64,000 bases of DNA from Streptomyces sp. NBC_00557 (GCF_036345995.1 NZ_CP107797.1:62001-126000); one strand, 5' to 3'; counted from the first letter of the stretch, positions 14,377 to 38,991 are shown. Program-made: numbers and translations. The notes: generated from the letters alone by a model not told the origin.

Positions 14377-15603
14377 GTGAACGCGACGTCTCACGGTGAC
14401 CGAAGGGTCCACCTGAACACGGCCGGTGTGGGCCGCATGTCCGCCGCCGTACGCGCGGTCCTCACCGAATGGACGCGCCACGAGGACCGGTACGGGCCGT
14501 ACGAGCTGGAGGAGCGCCTGGAAGACGTCCTCCACCGGGAGATCCACGAGCGACTGGCCGTGCTGCTGGGCGCACCGCCCGGCGACACCGTCCTGTGCAC
14601 CGGCGCCGCCGACGCCTTCGCCGCGCTTGTGTCGCGGCTGCCGCTCGGCCACCGCGACCGCGTCTGGACGACTCCCTACGAGTCGGCCGCCAACCTCACC
14701 GCCCTCTTCGCCCTGCGCGACCGCACCCGCTGCCGGCTGGACGTCGTACCGCTGCGCGGCGACGGCGACCTGGACCTGGAGTGGATGGCACAGCACATCG
14801 GCGACGACGTCGCCCTGGTGTGCGTTCCGTACGTGCCCTCGGGCTGCGGCATCATCAACCCCGTCGAGGAGGTGGGGCGGATCCTCGCCCCGTACCGGGG
14901 CCTGTACGCCGTCGACGCCTCGTACGCCGTCGGCCAGCTCCCCGTGGACGTCACCCGCATCGGCTGCCAGCTGCTCACCGGGGACGGCTGGAGGTTCCTG
15001 CGGGGCCCGCAGTCCGTCGGATTCGCCTATGCGGCACCACAGCTGCGGCAGGCCCTGGCGCCGTACGGCGTCGTACCCCTGCTTCCCCCGGACGGCGCGC
15101 GCGTCGCCGCGCTGAACACGGCCCTGGCCGAGCACGCCGCGGCGGCCCCGTACCAGGACCTCGGCCCCGCCCTGCGCGCCGCCGTGGAGCAGGCACCCGG
15201 CACCGAACTGATCGCCCCCGGGCGGGCCCAGTCCGCCATGCTCGCCTTCCGGCACGCCGAAGTGCCCGCCGCACTCCTGCGCCGGCGCCTCGCCGAGCGC
15301 GGCGTCGTGGTCTGGAAGACCGTGGGACAGCAGACGCCGCTGTTCCTGCCCGCACGCGGGGTCACCACGGCCCTGCGCGCCTCGGTGCACGGCGACAACA
15401 GCGTGCAGGACGTGGACCGGTTCGCCGTGGCCCTGCGGGAGGTCGTCGAGCGGGAGCGGAGCCATGGGCCGGCCCGTCCTCGTCCGCCGCGTCCGCTGGC
15501 GGCCGTACCGGACCGGCCGGGCCGGGACACCTTCCCGGCGCGCACCGGGGCACCCCGCCCGCGTCGCGCCGCCCGGCACCTGACGCTGGTCCCGGTGTCC
15601 TGA
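14377..15603 (+). CDS. Class V aminotransferase-fold protein lacking the PLP lysine
   Basis: 408 aa, the only plus-strand gene. GTG 14377 was chosen because GGGGAGG lies 8 nt upstream and the upstream frame has non-coding character. The fold is the cysteine desulfurase/EgtE type: LNTAGVGRMS near the N-terminus, TTPYESAANL, and VDASYAVGQLPVDV with Asp180 for the pyridine nitrogen. At the Schiff-base site, where relatives read GRKFLRGP, this protein reads GWRFLRGP, so the catalytic lysine is Arg206 (codon AGG, one base from AAG Lys). It may be a non-PLP or pseudo-enzyme, or bind PLP without an internal aldimine. The last 50 residues are Arg/Pro-rich. It diverges from the IDWP peptide gene and shares its regulatory array. 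Its function is unknown. Confidence 0.8.
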   Translation: MNATSHGDRRVHLNTAGVGRMSAAVRAVLTEWTRHEDRYGPYELEERLEDVLHREIHERLAVLLGAPPGDTVLCTGAADAFAALVSRLPLGHRDRVWTTPYESAANLTALFALRDRTRCRLDVVPLRGDGDLDLEWMAQHIGDDVALVCVPYVPSGCGIINPVEEVGRILAPYRGLYAVDASYAVGQLPVDVTRIGCQLLTGDGWRFLRGPQSVGFAYAAPQLRQALAPYGVVPLLPPDGARVAALNTALAEHAAAAPYQDLGPALRAAVEQAPGTELIAPGRAQSAMLAFRHAEVPAALLRRRLAERGVVVWKTVGQQTPLFLPARGVTTALRASVHGDNSVQDVDRFAVALREVVERERSHGPARPRPPRPLAAVPDRPGRDTFPARTGAPRPRRAARHLTLVPVS

Positions 15604-15624
15604 GCGCAGGCCGCACCAGGACAT

Positions 15625-15669
15625 GCGAAACCCAGGTCACGGACGGGGGATGGCGTGACCTGGGTTCGC
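15625..15669. terminator. Bidirectional terminator between convergent genes
   Basis: GCGAAACCCAGGTCACG (15625-15641) pairs with CGTGACCTGGGTTCGC (15654-15669) with one bulged A and a 12-nt loop. It lies between the end of the plus-strand aminotransferase-like gene and the end of the minus-strand thioesterase gene. It probably also marks the border between the peptide cluster and the macrolactam cluster. Confidence 0.8.
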
Positions 15670-15716
15670 GGTTCGGGGGGCCGGGGGAGGGGCTGACCGC
15701 TCCTCCCCCGGTGGTC

Positions 15717-16466
15717 TCACCTCATGTGGTCCCGCAGGGCGGCGATCACCTCGGCGGCCTGGTTGTTGAGGTAGAAGTGGCCGCCGGGGAACACCCGGAG
15801 GTCGAAGGGGCCCGAGGTGTGGTGGCCCCACGCGCGCGCCTCGTCGAGGGTGACCTGCGGGTCGTCGTCCCCGGTGAGGGCGAGGACCGGGCAGGACAGC
15901 CTCGGCCCCTCCGTCCAGCGGTAGGTCTCCGCGGCCCGGTAGTCGGCGCGCACGGCCGGCAGGATCATGCGCAGGATCTCGGGGTCGCCGAGGACCTGGG
16001 TGTCGGTGCCGCTGAGCCGGGTGATGTCCGCGATCAGCCCGTCGTCGTCCTTCAGGTGCACCCGCTCGTCCCGTGTGGTGGACGGCGCGCGCCGGCCCGA
16101 GGCGAACAGCCCGTGCAGCACGGTGCCGCGCTCCTCCAGACGGGAGGCCACCTCGAACGCCAGCGACGCTCCCATGCTGTGCCCGAAGAACGTCACGGGC
16201 CGGTCGCACCACGGGCGGATCTCGTCCACCAGCGCGTCGGCGAGCCCGGCAATGCTGTCGACGCACGGTTCGTGGCGCCGGTCCTGCCGGCCCGGGTACT
16301 GGATCGCCAGCACGTCGACGTGCGGCGAGAGGGTGCGGGAGACCGGGAAGTAGAAGGAGGCCGAGCCGCCCGCGTGCGGGAAGCACACCAGGCGGTGCCC
16401 GGCCTTCGGGGCGGGATGGAAGCGCCGTATCCACGCGCCGGTCTCGACAGTCGTCTCCGTGGTCAC
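15717..16466 (-). CDS. Type II (editing) thioesterase
   Basis: 249 aa, GTG start with GGGGG 6 nt upstream. Alpha/beta hydrolase of the RifR/TEII family: LVCFPHAGGSASFY near residue 30, the nucleophile motif FFGHSMGASLAFE near residue 95, the acid in LTGDDDPQV and the His in FPGGHFYLNN. Stand-alone thioesterases of this type act in the cytoplasm and remove wrongly primed or stalled acyl groups from carrier proteins. It lies 115 nt beyond the lone KS gene in the PKS operon and most likely serves the macrolactam PKS. Confidence 0.9.
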   Translation of the reverse strand: MTTETTVETGAWIRRFHPAPKAGHRLVCFPHAGGSASFYFPVSRTLSPHVDVLAIQYPGRQDRRHEPCVDSIAGLADALVDEIRPWCDRPVTFFGHSMGASLAFEVASRLEERGTVLHGLFASGRRAPSTTRDERVHLKDDDGLIADITRLSGTDTQVLGDPEILRMILPAVRADYRAAETYRWTEGPRLSCPVLALTGDDDPQVTLDEARAWGHHTSGPFDLRVFPGGHFYLNNQAAEVIAALRDHMR

Positions 16467-16581
16467 GTCAGGCCCCCATCTGCGGCGGTGCGGCGGTTCG
16501 GTCCATGAGAGGTACTCCTGTACTCCTGTGCTGCGATGGCTCCCAGCCGGCGGGCTGCGCGGCCGGCGGTCCTACGGCGTG

Positions 16582-17925
16582 TCAGGCGGGCGCTTCCTCG
16601 AGGATCACGTGGGCATTGGTCCCGCTGATCCCGAAGGAGGAGACCGCGCCCCGGCGCGGTGTGCCGGACTTCGGCCACGGCTGCGCCTCGGTGAGCAGCC
16701 GTACGTGCCCGGCCTCCCAGTCGACCTGCGGCGTCGGCTCGTCGACCCCGAGTGTCCGGGGCAGCAGCTCGTGCCGCAGCGCGAGGACCATCTTGATGAC
16801 GGACGCCACCCCGGCGGCGGCCTGGGTGTGGCCCAGGTTGGACTTCACCGAACCGAGCCACAGTGGCCGGCCGGCGGGCCTGCCGCGCCCGTAGGTGGCG
16901 AGCAGTGCCTGTGCCTCGATCGGGTCGCCGAGCCTGGTCGCCGTACCGTGCGCGTCGACCGCGTCAACCTCGGCGGGCGTCAGGCCGGCGCTGTCCAGCG
17001 CCTGCCGGATCACCCGCTGCTGTGCGGGTCCGTTGGGCGCGGTCAGGCCGCTCGAGGCACCGTCCTGGTTGAGGGCGGAGGAACGGATCACGGCCAGGAT
17101 GCGCCGCCCGTTGCGCTCGGCGTCCGACAGCCGCTCCAGCAGGATCATGCCGCTTCCCTCACCCCAGCCGGTGCCGTCCGCCGCGGCCGCGAACGAACGG
17201 CAGCGGCCGTCGCGGGACAGTCCGCGCTGCTTGGTGAAGTACTGGAAGGTCTCCGGCGTGACCATCACCGTCACCCCGCCCGCCAGCGCGAGGGAGCACT
17301 CGCCGGACCGCAGCGCCTGGCTCGCCAGGTGCAGCGCGACCAGGGAGGAGGAGCACGCCGTGTCGACGGTCACCGCCGGCCCCTCCAGGCCGAGGGTGAA
17401 CGCGATCCGGCCGCTGATCAGGCTGCCACCGGTGCTGGCGCCCTCGTACTCGTGGTACATCAGCCCCGTGAACACCCCCGTCCTGCTGCCCTTGAGGGAG
17501 AGCGGGTCGATCCGGGCGTTCTCGATGGTCTCCCAGGCGGTCTCCAGCAGCAGCCGCTGCTGCGGGTCCATCTCGAGCGCCTCGCGGGGCGAGATGCCGA
17601 ACAGTTCCGCGTCGAAGCCGGCCGCGTCGGCCAGGAACGCCCCGTGGCGGGTGATGCTCTTGCCGGGTGCGCCGTGCTCGGGGTCGTAGAGGCCCTCGAC
17701 GTCCCAGCCCCGGTCGGTGGGGAAGGCGGTGACGCCGTCACGTTCCTCGACGAGCATCCGCCACAGGTCGTCGGGGCACTCCACCTCGCCGGCGAACCGG
17801 CAGGCCATGCCCACGATCGCGATCGGCTCGGCCTGGAGGCGGGAGAGCCGGTCGTTCTCCTTGCGCAGCCGTTCGTTCTCCATGAGGGAGGCGCGCAGCG
17901 CCTCCACGATCTCGTTGGTGTCCAC
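16582..17925 (-). CDS. Stand-alone modular-type ketosynthase with N-terminal docking coil
   Basis: 447 aa. GTG 17925, just after the PKS stop (20-nt gap, GGGGGAAGG site), starts a typical docking coiled coil ([18 protein letters not shown]). A full type I KS follows: [23 protein letters not shown] with Cys191, [10 protein letters not shown] and [10 protein letters not shown]. The protein then ends at [10 protein letters not shown], exactly at the KS/linker border, with no AT, reductive domain or ACP. The preceding PKS ends in a matching C-terminal docking helix. It may be the KS half of a split module whose AT...ACP part is on another gene, a remnant of a truncated PKS, or a catalyst acting in trans. 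The catalytic residues look intact. Confidence 0.85.
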   Translation of the reverse strand: MDTNEIVEALRASLMENERLRKENDRLSRLQAEPIAIVGMACRFAGEVECPDDLWRMLVEERDGVTAFPTDRGWDVEGLYDPEHGAPGKSITRHGAFLADAAGFDAELFGISPREALEMDPQQRLLLETAWETIENARIDPLSLKGSRTGVFTGLMYHEYEGASTGGSLISGRIAFTLGLEGPAVTVDTACSSSLVALHLASQALRSGECSLALAGGVTVMVTPETFQYFTKQRGLSRDGRCRSFAAAADGTGWGEGSGMILLERLSDAERNGRRILAVIRSSALNQDGASSGLTAPNGPAQQRVIRQALDSAGLTPAEVDAVDAHGTATRLGDPIEAQALLATYGRGRPAGRPLWLGSVKSNLGHTQAAAGVASVIKMVLALRHELLPRTLGVDEPTPQVDWEAGHVRLLTEAQPWPKSGTPRRGAVSSFGISGTNAHVILEEAPA

Positions 17926-17945
17926 GTGGCTCGGTGCCTTCCCCC

Positions 17946-34025
<16,080 letters not shown>

Positions 34026-34075
34026 CTGCACACTCCACCTGATCACTGTTGCCACAGCCAGAAATTGGGAATAAC

Positions 34076-34091
34076 CCGGGAAAGGTCCCGG
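34076..34091 (-). promoter_or_regulatory. Small hairpin in the PKS leader
   Basis: CCGGGA-AAGG-TCCCGG, a 6-bp stem with a 4-nt loop, 51-66 nt upstream of the PKS ATG. It may be a leader hairpin or a weak terminator for the starter-unit operon. There is no clear T-run. Confidence 0.3.
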
Positions 34092-34098
34092 ATTTGTG

Positions 34099-34143
34099 AC
34101 TCTAGGTCGGGGCGCGGGACGGCCACACCCCTATCCACCCCTA
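34099..34143 (-). promoter_or_regulatory. PKS promoter with two direct TAGGGGTG boxes
   Basis: CACCCCTA occurs at 34126-34133 and 34136-34143, a 10-bp period, which reads TAGGGGTG twice on the minus strand. A possible -10 (TAGAGT on the minus strand, 34104-34099) follows 24 bp from the proximal box. The ATG is about 100 bp downstream. The same arrangement precedes the starter ligase gene at 38.88 kb, which supports a shared activator site. Confidence 0.6.
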
Positions 34144-34152
34144 CCGGACCCA

Positions 34153-35493
34153 CTAACCCGGCAGGAGCTGCGGCCCGGCCTTGTCGCCGATTTCCAGTGC
34201 CGCCTCGTCGTAGATCCGCCGGACATGGAAGAGATCCTTGAGCAGATCGGCCGAACCGATCTTCTTCGCCGTTCCTTGTTCCGCTATTCCGTGCAGCGGG
34301 AGCCGGCCGATGTCGGCCCACCGCAATCGGCCGTCGGAGCCGATATAGCTGCGCGCCCGGCCCGCGTTGTCGGGATGCACGCAGTACGGCACGTCGAGGT
34401 AGCCGCGCCGGAACGCGGTGAGCAGCGCCCGCCCGATGTCGTCGTCCAGGTCCAGCACCGCGTCGACCAGCGCGCGGGCCTCGGCGTACGTCGGCGAGTC
34501 GCCCTCCGCGCCGGCGGCGCCGTACGGCAGGGGCTGGGCCCGGCGGGCCACCGCCTCGGCGTACTCCAGCGCCAGCACGTTCTCGGCGACGGTCGGGATG
34601 CGGCGCGCCTCGGCGACCGTCTTCACGATCAGCCGGTGCGCTCCGGTGGTCACGGCCAGCCGCGCGGCCTGGCCCAGCAGGTGGTGCGCACCGCGGTAGG
34701 TCTCCGGATACACGCCCATGTAGGCGTAGATGACGATGTGCCAGTTGTCCGTGGGCAGCAGCTCGCGGCACAGCCGGCGCAGCGCTCCCACGGCCTCCCG
34801 GTCCTGGCCCATGTCGGTCTGCTGGGCGTAGCTCAGCGACAGCGAGCGGATGCCGTGCTGGGCGAAGAACATCGCCTCCAGGAAGCTGATGGCCACCAGT
34901 TGGGAAGGCGGGCACAGCTGTCCCATCATGCAGCCGCCGAACGTCTCCAGGTGCGGCTCGATGCCCGACTCGCGCAGCCGCGTGTACAGCTCGCAGCAGG
35001 CCTCCCAGTTGCGCACGCCGTCGGTGAGAGGGGTACGGCCGTAGGGCAGGCAGTAGGAGACGGGGCCGCCCTCCGTCGCATTGAGCCGGAGCCGCAGCAG
35101 CGCCCAGAAGATGTCGATCGGCGTCGCGGAGCCGTGCCGGACCTGCACCGGGAAACCCGCGTCCCGCACGCCCGCGAGCACCGCCTCGGTGGTGGCCGGC
35201 GGATGGTTCACTACCGGGTAGCCGTTGAGCTTGATGCCCTCGCGCAGCGCCTCCTCGACCGCGTTCAGCTCGCCGACCCGGGTGTAACTGTCCAGCGTCA
35301 GGGTGCCCACCGTGGTGGCGTCCGCCGCCTTGGTGGCCAGCAGCCCCTCGCGCATCAGCGCGGGATCGCCGAACCCCATGCGGGGCTGCACCACCAGGCG
35401 CCCCTCGGCGCCCGCCGCGCGCACGAACGCGCCGAAGTCCACGGGCCGCTGCTCGGCCGCCCGGCGGCGGGGGAACGGATGCAGGCCGCTCAC
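34153..35493 (-). CDS. Glutamate mutase large (epsilon-like) subunit
   Basis: 446 aa; GTG 35493 overlaps the small-subunit stop by 4 nt (GTGA). The sequence follows the methylaspartate mutase E family: VVQPRMGFGDPALMREGL near the start, TVGTLTLDSYTRVGE, GYPVVNHPP, VRHGSATP, TFGGCMMGQLCPPSQLVAIS and YAQQTDMGQD. With the adjacent B12-binding subunit it converts L-glutamate to (2S,3S)-3-methylaspartate by adenosylcobalamin radical chemistry in the cytoplasm. In vicenistatin-type clusters this makes the precursor of the 3-amino-2-methylpropionate starter. It is the last gene of the starter operon, followed by the PKS promoter. Confidence 0.9.
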   Translation of the reverse strand: MSGLHPFPRRRAAEQRPVDFGAFVRAAGAEGRLVVQPRMGFGDPALMREGLLATKAADATTVGTLTLDSYTRVGELNAVEEALREGIKLNGYPVVNHPPATTEAVLAGVRDAGFPVQVRHGSATPIDIFWALLRLRLNATEGGPVSYCLPYGRTPLTDGVRNWEACCELYTRLRESGIEPHLETFGGCMMGQLCPPSQLVAISFLEAMFFAQHGIRSLSLSYAQQTDMGQDREAVGALRRLCRELLPTDNWHIVIYAYMGVYPETYRGAHHLLGQAARLAVTTGAHRLIVKTVAEARRIPTVAENVLALEYAEAVARRAQPLPYGAAGAEGDSPTYAEARALVDAVLDLDDDIGRALLTAFRRGYLDVPYCVHPDNAGRARSYIGSDGRLRWADIGRLPLHGIAEQGTAKKIGSADLLKDLFHVRRIYDEAALEIGDKAGPQLLPG

Positions 35494-35990
35494 AGGGCCA
35501 CCCGGCCGGCGTCGTCGAGGCTGCGGTCGTGCGGCGGCAGGGCGGCGAGGAAGCCGCGGAACGCGCCGACCGGGTCCTGGCCGTCCTCGAAGACGGCGTC
35601 GAAGCCGGCCGCCACCAGCTCGTCCGCCCGGGCGGACGCCTCGGCGTCGTCGGTGCCGAGTTTGCCGCCGATCACGATCGGGGTGGCGGCCAGGGGCGTG
35701 AGCGCCCGGAGCCGGCCGATCACCCTGAGGCCGTCCTGGTAGCCGTGCCCGTTGACACTGCTGATGACGACCATGTCCGGTTCGAGCGCGTGGCACTCGC
35801 TGACCAGGAGCTCGTCGGGCACGCACGGGCCGAGGTTGACCACGGTGTATCCGCACTCCTCGATGAGCAGTTGCAGGAACACCAGGTTCCAGGTGTGCGA
35901 GTCGGAGGAGACCGACGTGACGATGACGGTGCCCTTCGGCTCGGCGGGACCGGCCTCCCGGCCCTCCTCGGGCAGGCGCACCGCGCTCAC
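35490..35990 (-). CDS. Glutamate mutase small, B12-binding subunit
   Basis: 166 aa; GTG 35990 overlaps the decarboxylase stop (GTGA). Rossmann-like cobalamin-binding domain: VTSVSSDSHTWNLVFLQ carries the Asp-x-His of the DxHxxG motif, VVISSVNGHG is the middle loop and IVIGGKLGTDD the GG motif. The residue at the Gly position of DxHxxG is Asn (DSHTWN). His is kept, so base-off cobalamin binding is expected. It works with the large subunit encoded just downstream to turn glutamate into 3-methylaspartate. The Arg/Glu-rich first 18 residues are not part of the core fold. Confidence 0.9.
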   Translation of the reverse strand: MSAVRLPEEGREAGPAEPKGTVIVTSVSSDSHTWNLVFLQLLIEECGYTVVNLGPCVPDELLVSECHALEPDMVVISSVNGHGYQDGLRVIGRLRALTPLAATPIVIGGKLGTDDAEASARADELVAAGFDAVFEDGQDPVGAFRGFLAALPPHDRSLDDAGRVAL

Positions 35991-37234
35991 CGCGGGCCCC
36001 TCTCCACCGGAGTGCGCGCGTGCTCGATCCGGGTGGCCGAGACGACCCGGCCGCCGGACACCGCGACCTCCACGGGCGCCGGGCGGCCCAGGAACATCAG
36101 CAGGCTCGACGTGGGGCCGTAGGCGCCGGTGTTGGGGATGGCCAGCAGGTCGCCGGGGCGCAGGTTCGCGGGCAGCTCGATCTGCCGGCCCAGCACGTCG
36201 CCCGGTGTGCACAGCGGCCCGACCAGGCTCGCCTTCTCCGTCTCGGCGTCCGTCGGGACGTGCACGGTGACCGGCATGAGCCGGCCGAGCCCGGACATGC
36301 CGCCGAAGGTGTTGATGCCCGCGTCGGCGATCACGAACTTCTTGCCGCGGCTGACCTTGACGTTGGTGACCCGGGTGACCAGGGTGCCGCTGTCGCCGGC
36401 CAGGTAGCGGCCGGACTCCACCGCCAGACGAGGGGTGCCCTCCCTCCAGCGCGGGAAGTGCACGTCCAGCGCCGCCGCCAGCTCGTCCCGCAGCTTGGGA
36501 TAGGCGTCCCGGCCGCCCTGCTGGGCGTACGGCACGGAGAAGCCGCCGCCGATGTCCAGCAGCCGCAGCTCCACTCCCAGGTCCTCCTGGATCGCCGCGG
36601 CCACTGCGATGGTGTGCGTCAGCTCACCGATCAGGGCGTCCTCGTCGCGGGCGTTGGACTGCGAGAACAGGTGCAGTCCGGCCAGCCGGGTGCCCGGGAC
36701 CGAGCGCAGCTGCGGCGCCAGTCCGGCGACGGTCTCACTGTCGATGCCGAACTGGGTGGGCGCCCCGGTCATCCGGATGCTGGTGGTGGCACTCGCCGTG
36801 GCGCTGTTGATGCGCAGCAGGCAGTCGACGACCGTGCGGTGCGCGAGGGCCGCCTCCCCGATGTGCTGCAGGTCGCTCAGGGACTCCGCGGAGAAGGTGC
36901 CGACGCCCTGGCCGACGGCCTCGGACAGCTCGCCGGGGGTCTTCCCGGGGCCTGTGTAGAGGATGTCGTGGCCGCGGTATCCGGCCTCCAGGGCCGCCGC
37001 CAGCTCACCGGTCGAGCTGATCTCGGCCCTGCACGTCGGCCCCTCGCCGGTGCGCAGGGCGCGGACCAGGTCGACGTGCGGGTTGGCCTTGAAGGCGTAG
37101 AACACCTCGAAGCCCTCGGGCAGCCAGGCGAACAGGTCGCGGCGGGCAGCCCGGGCCCGGTCCAGGTCGTACACGTACAGCGGGGTGCCGAACCGGCGGG
37201 CCAGCTTGGTGGGGTCTGTGGACTGGTCGGTCAT
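35987..37234 (-). CDS. PLP fold-III decarboxylase for the 3-methylaspartyl starter (VinO-like)
   Basis: 415 aa, ATG 37234 overlapping the ligase stop (ATGA). It belongs to the alanine racemase-fold decarboxylases (ornithine/diaminopimelate type): Lys49 in FYAFKANPH, GLHLFSQSN, DIGGGFSVPY, ESGRYLAGD and the CTPGD loop that completes the active site. In the vicenistatin pathway the homologue VinO decarboxylates 3-methylaspartyl bound to a free ACP to give 3-aminoisobutyryl-ACP. The operon with mutase and ligase makes the same role very likely here. The free ACP itself is not in this window. Confidence 0.88.
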   Translation of the reverse strand: MTDQSTDPTKLARRFGTPLYVYDLDRARAARRDLFAWLPEGFEVFYAFKANPHVDLVRALRTGEGPTCRAEISSTGELAAALEAGYRGHDILYTGPGKTPGELSEAVGQGVGTFSAESLSDLQHIGEAALAHRTVVDCLLRINSATASATTSIRMTGAPTQFGIDSETVAGLAPQLRSVPGTRLAGLHLFSQSNARDEDALIGELTHTIAVAAAIQEDLGVELRLLDIGGGFSVPYAQQGGRDAYPKLRDELAAALDVHFPRWREGTPRLAVESGRYLAGDSGTLVTRVTNVKVSRGKKFVIADAGINTFGGMSGLGRLMPVTVHVPTDAETEKASLVGPLCTPGDVLGRQIELPANLRPGDLLAIPNTGAYGPTSSLLMFLGRPAPVEVAVSGGRVVSATRIEHARTPVERGPR

Positions 37235-38784
37235 TCTCCGCTCCCGTCGAGCATCAGGGCCAGCTCCTTGCGCGCGTTCTTGCCGTGCTGGGTGAGCGGG
37301 AAGTCGCTGAGGACGCGGCAGATCGCCGGCACCTTGGCGGGTTCCAGGCGACGGGTCAGTTCCTTCAGGACGGTGCGCGGCGGCAGGTCGCTCTCCACGA
37401 ACAGCGCCAGGTCGTGCTTGTCGTTCGGCGGAAGCGCGGCGGCCGCCCGCACCCCGGGGATGTCCATGGCGGCGCCCTCGATCTCGAGGGTGCTCATGCG
37501 GAAGCCCTTGCGCTTGAACATGTCGTCGCGGCGCCCCTCGAAGTACAGGTAGCCGTCGGCGTCGAGGCTGCCGTAGTCGCCGGTGTGCAGCCGCAGCTCA
37601 CCGGTCCCCGGGTCCCTGCGGAACGCCTTGGCGGTGAGTTCGGGGCTCTTCCAGTAGCCCGGCATGACGTGCGGGCCCACGGCGACGATCTCGCCCGTCT
37701 CACCGGTGGGCACAGGCCGGCCGTCCGCGTCCAGGATCAGCACCCGGGTGCCGGGCAGCGGGAGGCCGACCGCGCCGGGGCGTTCGGTGTCCTCCTCCGG
37801 CGGCATCACGGTGATGCGCTTGGCCTCCGTCTGGCCGTACTGGCGCACCACCCGGACCCCGGGGAAGTGCCGGCGCAGCGCGTCGATGGTGGCCTGCGGC
37901 AGCGCGGCCCCGGTGTTGGTGAACAGCCGCACCGGCGCCTGCGGTTCGTCGCTGCGTCCGGCCAGGGTGACGATCATCGAGGCCAGCGAGGGCACCAGCG
38001 GGACGACGGTGGCACCGGTCTCCCGCATCCGGCGCAGCAGCACCAGGTCGGAGTCGCGGTCGGCGAGGACGATCTCGCAGCGCGCGATGCAGGTCATCAG
38101 GACCTTGTACAGGCCGTAGTCCCAGGACATCGGGAAGCGGCAGAAGACCACGTCGTCGGGGCGGTAGCCGAGGGCCTCGACCAGCGCCCGGGAGGCGAAG
38201 GTCACCTGGGCGTGCGGGCAGACGACCGCCTTGGGCGCGGCCGTGGAGCCGGAGGTGTAGATCAGCGTGGCCACGTCCTCGGGGCCCACCTCCTCGGCGT
38301 CCGCGCCGGCGCCCCGGGCCCGCAGCTCCTCCACCTGCGGCCACAGGTCGGCCAGGAGATGAACGGAGCCGGTGATCTCCGCGAGGTTGTCACCGCTCGC
38401 GGCGTCGCCGATGACCAGCTCCGGCTCGGCGTTGGCGACGACATGGCGCAGGTGGTAGCTCTTCATCGCCGGGTTCAGCGGCACGAAGACCGCGCCCGCC
38501 CGGGAGGCGCCGTAGAACATGGCCGCCAGTTCGCGGGTGGTGGGCAGCTGCAGCACGACCCGGTCGCCGCGGCCGACTCCCCGCTCACGCAGCCAGGCCG
38601 CGAACGCCACGCCGTACTCGGCCAGTTCACGGTAGGTCCAGCTTCCGGTGGCGTCCCGGATCGCGGGGGCGTGCGGTGCCTCGGCGGCGGCCTCGTCGAG
38701 GAGGCCGTGCACGAGTGTGCTCCGGGCCGCCGGCCCGGAATGCGTTCCGGATTCTTCCAGTGACGAATACGAGTGGCTGACCAA
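37231..38784 (-). CDS. Acyl-adenylating ligase for 3-methylaspartate (VinN-like)
   Basis: 517 aa with TTG 38784 as start. Upstream in-frame codons to ATG 38880 are AT-rich at third positions and overlap a likely promoter, so they are probably untranslated. GTG 38712 is another option. Stand-alone ANL adenylation enzyme: IYTSGSTAAPKAV, YGQTEAK, LHTGDYGSLDADGY, KRKGFRM and the C-terminal lysine in QHGKNARKEL. By comparison with VinN it would activate 3-methylaspartate at the beta-carboxyl and load it on a discrete ACP. It heads a four-gene, translationally coupled starter operon with decarboxylase and mutase. Confidence 0.85.
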   Translation of the reverse strand: MVSHSYSSLEESGTHSGPAARSTLVHGLLDEAAAEAPHAPAIRDATGSWTYRELAEYGVAFAAWLRERGVGRGDRVVLQLPTTRELAAMFYGASRAGAVFVPLNPAMKSYHLRHVVANAEPELVIGDAASGDNLAEITGSVHLLADLWPQVEELRARGAGADAEEVGPEDVATLIYTSGSTAAPKAVVCPHAQVTFASRALVEALGYRPDDVVFCRFPMSWDYGLYKVLMTCIARCEIVLADRDSDLVLLRRMRETGATVVPLVPSLASMIVTLAGRSDEPQAPVRLFTNTGAALPQATIDALRRHFPGVRVVRQYGQTEAKRITVMPPEEDTERPGAVGLPLPGTRVLILDADGRPVPTGETGEIVAVGPHVMPGYWKSPELTAKAFRRDPGTGELRLHTGDYGSLDADGYLYFEGRRDDMFKRKGFRMSTLEIEGAAMDIPGVRAAAALPPNDKHDLALFVESDLPPRTVLKELTRRLEPAKVPAICRVLSDFPLTQHGKNARKELALMLDGSGE

Positions 38785-38852
38785 CGTCGCACCCCGCTTT
38801 GAGTTGTGGCTCGGTTCGCCGAAATCCGCTTTCGTCGAGAACCTCGTTGGCC

Positions 38853-38897
38853 ACGGTATGGGGGGTGCGTCGGCGGTCAAACCCCTAGCTCCCCCTA
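38853..38897 (-). promoter_or_regulatory. Starter-operon promoter with TAGGGG-N4-TAGGGG
   Basis: CCCCTA at 38882-38887 and 38892-38897 (10-bp period) reads TAGGGG twice on the minus strand. A possible -10 (CATACC or TACCGT, 38860-38853) follows at the same offset as in the PKS promoter at 34.1 kb. The TTG start is about 100 bp downstream, again the same distance. It is probably a binding site for a common activator. Confidence 0.6.
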
Positions 38898-38991
38898 TCC
38901 GGTCCGCCCGGCCCCGGACGGAACAGAATTCGAGGGGAATTCCGGCAGACCTGCCGCACTGTTTCAGGAACGCCTCGTGGCGCGCCTCGAA

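Noticed and set aside
38785..38880. ATG 38880 as start of the starter ligase
   Set aside because: Codons between 38880 and 38784 have low third-position GC and overlap a likely -10 region; translation from TTG 38784 or GTG 38712 is more plausible.
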